Shown in pieces: positions 58,237-63,418 of a stretch of DNA of 63,418 nt; position 1 is the stretch's first letter, and each line of letters starts with the position of its first letter. The notes under the pieces are model-generated. The model made no database searches. It was given only the letters and a program-made list of their open reading frames with translations, and was not told where the DNA came from. The position numbers and the translations under genes are program-made. The DNA comes from CAIRTM01 sp963723235. GTDB lineage: Bacteria > Desulfobacterota > WTBG01 > CAIYCZ01 > CAIRTM01. The stretch is taken from positions 1-63,418 of the forward strand of contig CAVRPV010000003.1 in assembly GCA_963723235.1 (NCBI GenBank), read 5' to 3'.

Positions 58237-58324
58237 GCATTCCTTGTTTGTGTTAGCGGTCTAACCGGCGGCTGGCCATTCTCAAGAATGGCCCTGTTGG
58301 GCGCATGATGTAGAGGAGTTTACA

Positions 58325-58948
58325 ATGTACATCATCGGTTTTTCAGGCAGCCCCCGGTTAAACGGGATATGCAGCCGTCTTATGCAGTCGGCTCTTGACG
58401 GCGCCCGGCAGCAGGGCGCGGACGTGAAGCGCTACGACCTGATCAAGCTGGACATCAAGCATTGCCTTGGATGCTGCAAATGCATATTTGACGACCCGGA
58501 ACTGCCAATCGGTCGTTGCCCGATCAAGGATGATATGGCCGCTGTGCTGGAAGACTACATTCGCGCGGACGGCTACGTTTTTGCCTGCCCCGTTTACCAC
58601 GGAACAGTAACGGCGCTCATGAAAAAATTTATCGAACGAAAGTTCGGTCTTTCCTGGCGCGCACCCGAGGCGGCGGGAAAGCTGCCTGAGCCCCGCGTGC
58701 CGGCTGATTTCAAAAAAAAGGCCATCATGATTGTTACCGGCAACTCGCCGGATGAATTCGTGGAAGTCATGGGTGATCCCTGCTTCGAGGTGATGAGTTC
58801 GGACTGGATGATTGAGCAGGTTGAAACCGTGGGGAAAATGTATGTCGGCGGCGTTGAGACCCTGTCCCCTGTCGATATTGAGGACCGTTTGAAAAAAGCC
58901 TTTCAGGACGGCAGCCATCTGGTTGCGGCCATTCAAAAAGACCTCTAG
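58325..58948 (+). CDS. Flavodoxin/NADPH-dependent FMN reductase family protein
   Basis: Soluble flavoprotein, 207 residues. FSGSPRLNGICSRLM carries the FMN phosphate loop, LGCCKCIFDDPE...CPIKDDM has the Cys set of iron-sulfur flavoproteins, and YVFACPVYHGTVTALMKKFI contacts the flavin. The C-terminal half (VTGNSPDEFVEVMGDPCFEV, SPVDIEDRLKKAFQDG) differs from the paralogue at 50414. ATG 58325 has GAGGAG upstream. It lies 89 bp after the DUF1329 gene. Confidence 0.83.
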   Translation: MYIIGFSGSPRLNGICSRLMQSALDGARQQGADVKRYDLIKLDIKHCLGCCKCIFDDPELPIGRCPIKDDMAAVLEDYIRADGYVFACPVYHGTVTALMKKFIERKFGLSWRAPEAAGKLPEPRVPADFKKKAIMIVTGNSPDEFVEVMGDPCFEVMSSDWMIEQVETVGKMYVGGVETLSPVDIEDRLKKAFQDGSHLVAAIQKDL

Positions 58949-59014
58949 TGGCCCGTCACATTTGAAATTAGCTGTTGCTTACAGCTTATAATAATTGAAA
59001 AATGCAATCCCAGC

Positions 59015-59079
59015 GTCATTCCGGCTTGCCCGGAATCCTTACGCTGCGGAGGAAAATATTCCGGGCAAGCCGGAATGAC
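59015..59079. repeat. Perfect 22-bp inverted repeat (large hairpin)
   Basis: Arms at 59015-59036 and 59058-59079 are exact complements (GTCATTCCGG... / ...CCGGAATGAC), with a 21-bp loop. It is a common intergenic REP-type hairpin. The 58949-59191 gap holds nothing else recognised. Confidence 0.8.
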
Positions 59080-59191
59080 AGAAATGGCGTTGTTGTGAAG
59101 AATGTATCGCATCTTGCAAAATCGAATGTGAAGGCCCACTAGGCAGCACGCATGACACACATGGACAATTTTTGGTTTAAGGAGAAAACGT

Positions 59192-59937
59192 ATGAACGTA
59201 AAAACTGGATTTTCCTTCCCTCGTCCCGAGCAGCTGGAGGCCATTAAGGCCTTCTATGCCGGGATAAACGGGGCCGATTCGTTTGATCCCGCAAGCCAGG
59301 AGCAGTCCGGCGTCTGGAGCGCTGAAATAACTGCTCGCGCGGCCCGTTGCTTGAAAAAGCCGGCCTGGCCATGGTGGAAATGTGCGGCGGAACGGTTGAC
59401 GGCGTTTCAGCCGACATCAGGCTGCTGCAAACCCTTGCCTGGCCCGCGGCACCCGATGTGCCGGGGCTTATCATCATGGCCAGCACAAGCAAAATGGAGG
59501 GGGGCGACGCCATCATTACGTTTTATGCGGACCTGATCGCCCAGAACGCCACGGCAGCAGAAAGTGACAAAGAGGCCTTCACCGCTGCCATGCGCACGGC
59601 GTGTGAAAAACACGGTCGGGACCTTGCCGAGTACCAGGCGTTTTTAACGGGCCGGGGGATGCTCGGAGCCTGTGCCGCCGAATGCGGCATGCTGTATTTT
59701 TTCGAGGAAAGCGATGCAGCTTTTTTGGATGATTGCATCAATGCTGCGCTGCAGGCATACCGCCTTATTCTCGGCAATGCCGGTTCGCGGGCAGGCGGCG
59801 ACAAAGGCCTCATGGGTGAATGCCGTGCAAAGATCAAGGAGTGGATGGTCACCCAGGACTACGGTGTCAAGGTTGCACGCCAGAATGGCATACCGGATGA
59901 ACTGATGGGCATCTACGGATTTCCGCCCGGGGTCTAA
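59192..59937 (+). pseudogene. HemF-like (coproporphyrinogen oxidase fold) protein, one frameshift; tentative
   Basis: A ~248-residue protein. The start at 59192 has AAGGAG and reads FPRPEQLEAIKAFYAGINGA. An indel near 59337 separates VWSAEIT from GPLLEKAGLAMVEMCGG. In HemF, FEKAGVN follows such a region. Later, GRDLAEYQAFLTGRG... and GMLYFFEESDAAFLDDCIN, then ALQAYRLIL, parallel HemF's FKKWCDEYF, GGIFFDDL and FLPAYLPIV. The similarity is by eye; classic HemF catalytic residues are only partly matched, and O2-dependent HemF would be unusual in an anaerobe. It may be a divergent member with another role. Confidence 0.55.
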
Positions 59938-60001
59938 AGCCCAGATAGAGCGCATGCTGGCTTGAAAAAAATGCCGACCACAATTTGGAGAAATTACCGA
60001 C

Positions 60002-61026
60002 ATGAATAATCAGAAAAAAGGTCTTATCGTCTACGATTCAGTATACGGATCAACCGTTGAAGTGGCGTACTGGATAAAAAGCATTATCGGGATGGAACAA
60101 TGTCTCGATGTCAAGCCATTGACTCAGGTCATAACAGTCGAGCCCTATGACTATGTCATCATCGGCAGCGCAACGCGCATGGAAAAGCCCCTCAAGGGCA
60201 TTTATTCATTTGTGAAAACACATAAGCAGCAGCTGGCCAACAGGCAGGTCTGCTACTTCCTGCTGTGCGGCGATTGCGATGAGACTATGGTCTTAAATAT
60301 TCCGGGCAAGCCGCCGCACCTTATCGCCGGCAGGAACTATTTGCAGGATATACAAAAAAAATTTCCCGAGGTTTGTCCCGTGGTCATCGGCGCTTTCGGC
60401 GGCCGGCAGGTGATGCCCCGGCTGCAGAAAAAAGAAGCCCTGACATTGTGGCTTCTGGAAAAACTGGCAAAGAGGGGACTCCCTGGAAAGGGCTGGACAT
60501 CTGGGAGTCGCTTATTGCGGAACGGGTGGAGGTGTTTGCAAACGAGGTCCGGGGAAAAATCCTTGGAATTTCGCCTAATACGGATATCGATCGCTTCCGC
60601 CCCTATTGGCAGTCGCAGCAACCGGGGAGTCTCAACGACAGCAGCAAAAAAAAATACACGCCCAAGCCCTATTTCGCACATGAGGAAATGGCCAGGCAGT
60701 ATTTCACCCGCAGCAGGATACACGGTGATACGGAGCTTGGCATACAGCTTTTGAAACAGTGGGCAACAGCCTGCGGCCTTGAGCTGAAAGAGCAGTCCAG
60801 AACGTTTTTTAATGTCTATTACCATGCTGTAAAAATCTACCGCGGTCGCAGCCTGACGATACACATTGTTGCTGCAGCTCTGCCCGAAGATTCTGGCAAC
60901 CTGCATGTTTCTTTTCGTTGCTATGCAAAAAAAGCTGTCCGGGGCGGTGCAGAAATAGACATCGCCGCGGCGGAAGAAATTCTGTGGGCTGAGGGCAGAA
61001 AAGCAACAGTGGCGGGCAACGTCTGA
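60002..61026 (+). pseudogene. Flavodoxin (HemG-like) protein with novel C-terminal domain, paralogue 2, one frameshift
   Basis: Paralogue of the protein at 51111-52115. The N-terminal flavodoxin domain reads KKGLIVYDSVYGSTVEVAYW, VEPYDYVIIGSATRMEKPL, VICP-type VVIGAFGGRQVMP. One base is missing near 60472 (AAAGAGGGG), after which GTPWKGLDIWESLIAERVEV continues in another frame. The conserved C-terminal domain follows: ARQYFTRSRIHGDTELGIQL, FFNVYYHAVKIYRGRSLTIH, EEILWAEGRKATV. ATG 60002 has GGAGAAA upstream. Between the HemF-like and c-heme/FMN genes. Confidence 0.78.
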
Positions 61027-61028
61027 GG

Positions 61029-61105
61029 ATGGACATCGCGTGGGCGTTCTACCATGATCCGGACGTGCTCGTGCTTGATGAAGCCACCAGCGCACGTGAC
61101 ACTTT
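61029..61105 (+). pseudogene. Fragment of an ABC ATPase (Walker B region)
   Basis: Reads MDIAWAFYHDPDVLVLDEAT followed by SARD, equivalent to the segment after the ABC signature (...RIAIARAFYHDPDVLVLDEATSALD). No other part of the gene is present. It begins directly after the preceding stop codon, so it is the scar of a deletion or insertion. Confidence 0.65.
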
Positions 61106-61240
61106 ACTGCATCTTCAGGTCAGTTCTTATTGTAGATCGATTTTGTAGTGAAGGTATTATAAGGTTTAGAGGGGATATATTTTTTAAAAATCGATCTGAC
61201 ATCCGGTTTACTATATCGTCTATACATCAGGAGGATTATC

Positions 61241-62060
61241 ATGCAAAAGAAAAAAATAGTTTCATTGTTATTCATGTCAGCGGTTTTGTGCAGCCTGGTT
61301 TTCGTGGGCGTTTCAACGGCAGAAAAAAAACAGGAAGGTGCTCAAAACAGCAAAGCTGAGAAGATTGCCGCTTCCGCGGATGTAACCTCTAACCATCCGG
61401 AGATCCCGGAAGGCGCGTCATGCAACGATTGTCACGATATGACGATCGATGCCAACACCACGGCCACCCAGGTATGGCTTACGGGTGAGTACCTCGGCAA
61501 GGCAGCGGGCGAAGGCCGCATGAGCGAAGAGCAGCTGTGGGATGAAATCAACAAGCTTATCGGCGGCGTGAAAAAAGGCACCAGACATACGTCCTTGCAA
61601 CCTGTATGAACAACCGGCCCCTTTCCACAACAGCCGAGTGGACCTTTGATCCCGGCAGAAGGATGCTGTACGGGGTTCATGAGATGAACACAGAAAAGCT
61701 TGCCCAGATTAAGGCCAACCCCTTTGTAAGCCTGAACTGGCACGATGAGTTTGTCGGGATTGAAGGCCCCTACCGTTGCTGCCAAATCAAGGGGCGCTGC
61801 GAACTGATTGATGGCCACATCCTGATTTCGAAAAAATACTGATCGAGTTTGCGCCCTATGAGGATGCTGCCACGCGCATGATGCCAGCAAACCCTACGCC
61901 CGAGCAGCGCGAAGAAGTGCTCAAGCGGGTCCGCGAGATGTTTAAAAAGCGATTTCTCATGAGTCGTATCACCATTGACCGGATTACGGTCGTCAACAAG
62001 GAATTTATCGCGAGAGGCTTCAGGAATGTTCAGCGCTGGGAACACGCCCCTGGGAACTAG
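61241..62060 (+). pseudogene. Secreted fusion: c-type heme segment plus PNPOx-like FMN split barrel, frameshifted
   Basis: Start ATG 61241 (RBS AGGAGG) encodes signal peptide MQKKKIVSLLFMSAVLCSLV, and then a single heme c motif CNDCHDM (about residue 66). After an indel near 61588 comes TYVLATCMNNRPLSTTAEWT, then LYGVHEMNTEKLAQIKANPF and VSLNWHDEFVGIEGPYRCCQ, the pattern of the pyridoxamine-5'-phosphate-oxidase-like FMN-binding split barrel, also used by heme-degrading HugZ-type enzymes. A shift near 61822 leads to EKILIEFAPYEDA and the end at 62060. FMN and heme in one exported protein would allow internal electron transfer; function unknown. Confidence 0.7.
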
Positions 62061-62082
62061 ATCGCACGCACAGGAGAACGCC

Positions 62083-62880
62083 ATGAAAACCATTGTTATC
62101 CGGTAGCACCCGCGTCATCGGTCTGGGCCTGGCGGAAGAATTTTTAAAGCGGGGCTGCAGGGTCGCTATCAGCTCCCGCAGCACACAAGCCCTTGCTGAT
62201 CGGCTTACTGCGTTAGGGGCACAGTACGGAAAGGATACCGTTTGCGGCACAGCGTGCGATGTTGCCGACATCGCGCAGGTGCAGGCCCTGTGGGATGCAG
62301 CGGCAAGCGGGCTCGGCACGATAAATATCTGGATCAATAACGCTGGAGTTACCGCAAGCATGCGTGATCTGCCGGAGCTTGATCCTGCCGAGATCGCACC
62401 GGTGGTAAACACAAACATTGCGGGCCTCATGTACGGTTCGCTCACGGCGCTGAAAGGCATGCTGGCGCAGGGCGGTGGGCACATCTACAACATGTACGGA
62501 CACGGAAGCAATGACCAGAAAGTATCCGGATTGCATATATACGGCGCGACCAAGCGCGCAGTGCGCTATTTCACTGAAGCGCTGATCCAGGATGCCGAAG
62601 GTATGCCGGTCAAAGTCGGTTCTCTCAGCCCCGGCATAGTCGTAACGGATTTCCTGATCAACGACATGCGCGTGATGGCGCCCGACAAGCTTGAAACCGC
62701 CAAGGCTTTGTACAACTGCCTTGCCACACGGTCGAAACGTAACGCCTTTTGGTTGAGAACATTCTCAAGGATGACAAAAACGGCACGCACATCAGTTGGC
62801 TGCCGGAAGAAAAGGTAAATGAGCGTTTTAATTCCGAAGAATACTGCAGCCGTGACCTTTTCAGCCAATACGGATTATAA
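62083..62880 (+). pseudogene. Short-chain dehydrogenase, chlorophyllide-b-reductase-like, frameshifted
   Basis: Rossmann NAD(P) oxidoreductase. ATG 62083 (AGGAG) starts MKTIVI, and two bases are missing near 62102 before the TGSTRVIGLGLA cofactor loop. INIWINNAGV (NNAG), then HIYNMYGHGSNDQ, and the catalytic pair in YGATKRAV (Tyr/Lys). Ends, after a shift near 62735, with PFLVENILKDDKNGTHISWL and SRDLFSQYGL at 62880. The N-M-x-G-x-G-S ... YGATKR order and the ETV-PFLV tail are reminiscent of the NYC1/chlorophyll b reductase group of SDRs, as I recall it. Substrate uncertain. Confidence 0.75.
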
Positions 62881-63190
62881 AACTATCTCACCCATACACC
62901 GGGAGAAACGCATGCCCTCTCCGAGCATACCCCGCCCAAACAAGAGGCAGCGGCATTGCTTGAAAGACCCGTTGTGCCAATTATCAAATCCATGTGTTCC
63001 GATGACCGTGAACAGTCCAGAATTCGCATAACATACTGTCCGATACCATTGCAACCGTAGTTTCGTTTCTGGTCGAGGAGATTCATAAAGACCTTGAGAA
63101 CGGAGCCAGCATCTCGTGATGACCTTCAAGAAAAACAATGTCACGGCCTTCCTTGAGCGCGACCTGCTGAGCCAGTACGGTGTATGCTAA
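62881..63190 (+). pseudogene. Decayed second SDR copy (C-terminal part)
   Basis: Near 63030-63190, across two frames, the text reads LSDTIATVVSFLVEEIHKDL, ENGASIS, then MTFKKNNVTAFLERDLLSQY and GVC with a TAA at 63188. This parallels the end of the preceding SDR (LYNCLAT...PFLVENILKDDKNGTHISW...RDLFSQYGL). The N-terminal two thirds are missing; 62881-63030 has only an open frame without recognised homology. Confidence 0.55.
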
Positions 63191-63198
63191 TTTTTTTA

Positions 63199-63246
63199 TT
63201 GACAATGGGAGCAGATTATATCATAATGTTTACTGACTAGTCGGTA
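63199..63246 (+). promoter_or_regulatory. Second promoter with the same TetR-type operator
   Basis: -35 TTGACA (63199-63204), 17-bp spacer, -10 CATAAT (63222-63227), then TACTGACTAGTCGGTA (63231-63246). It differs from the copy at 56888-56903 at one of 16 positions and has the same relation to the -10. It drives the gene at 63317. Confidence 0.75.
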
Positions 63247-63316
63247 ATGTTCTTTATGCATAGCCGCGTGGAACAATGTTTGTAACCTATTGATATATCT
63301 AACAAAGGAGGCTTTT

Positions 63317-63418
63317 ATGATAATTAGCGAGATTTTTTACCAGGAAATCGCGCAACTTCTAAACGATGTCGGTCAGTCTGTTAGCAACATTAAGGATGTG
63401 CGCGAGCAGATGCGCGCC
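63317..63418 (+). CDS. Unknown protein, 5' end only
   Basis: 34 codons before the window ends: MIISEIFYQEIAQLLNDVGQ and then SVSNIKDVREQMRA. AAAGGAGG precedes the ATG. The fragment is helical and amphipathic, without a signal peptide, and is too short to assign. Because it shares its promoter-operator layout with the DUF1329 operon, it probably belongs to the same regulon. Confidence 0.7.
   Translation, partial: MIISEIFYQEIAQLLNDVGQSVSNIKDVREQMRA

Overview
The window looks like a chromosomal stretch from an anaerobic Desulfobacterota/deltaproteobacterial bacterium, probably a sulfate reducer or syntroph. The evidence is a desulfoferrodoxin and rubrerythrin pair, an HdrD-like CCG-domain Fe-S protein, iron-sulfur flavoproteins, a c554-like cytochrome and a methylmalonyl-CoA block. 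This placement comes from gene content, not phylogeny. No phage, plasmid, rRNA operon or CRISPR array was seen. One tRNA (Arg, anticodon TCG) is present.

Layout. 1-7.3 kb: partial cysteine synthase, then methylmalonyl-CoA epimerase, mutase, MeaB and a broken acyl-CoA ligase (propionate/methylmalonyl-CoA metabolism). 7.6-13 kb: CGGC protein, radical SAM/SPASM protein, secreted coiled-coil protein, Smr, CPBP protease, hydrolase. 13-24 kb: an intact block with TolC and MarR under an obvious MarR-type operator, an HdrD-like protein, HtpX, tRNA-Arg, TrmH, NadE and a MacA/MacB-like exporter. 24-34 kb: amidohydrolase, a single-domain response regulator, a PAS-LuxR regulator and a giant Cys-rich repeat protein, flanked by the collapsed remnant of a tandem duplication. 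34-46 kb: heavily frameshifted genes (flavoprotein, methyltransferase, two ABC-F ATPases, hybrid kinase, an unrecognised three-gene membrane Fe-S module). 46-56 kb: RlmH, MobB, tetraheme cytochrome, an oxidative-defence set (peroxiredoxin, desulfoferrodoxin, rubrerythrin, Fur-family regulator), flavoproteins, pseudouridine synthase, Mrp and an HI0933-type flavoprotein. 56.8-63.4 kb: a gene run starting with a DUF1329 protein behind a promoter carrying a TetR-type palindrome; the same promoter-operator arrangement recurs at 63.2 kb before the last gene.

The best candidate for an undescribed system is the 56.8-63.4 kb run. It combines a HemF-like protein, a HemG-like flavodoxin fused to an unknown domain, a secreted c-heme/FMN split-barrel fusion and a chlorophyllide-b-reductase-like SDR. 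All four resemble tetrapyrrole-handling families, so a TetR-controlled heme or tetrapyrrole pathway in an anaerobe is a reasonable hypothesis. The second candidate is the two-component/PAS-LuxR/giant Cys-rich protein module, which shares a conserved upstream motif.

About twenty genes are split by single-base indels, clustered at 4-7, 10-12, 34-46 and 55-63 kb, while 12-24 kb is almost clean. The pattern suggests uneven sequence quality as much as gene decay, so 'pseudogene' below means 'reading frame interrupted in this sequence'. The intergenic spaces carry a recurrent ~125-bp element with terminal inverted repeats and several other hairpin repeat families.
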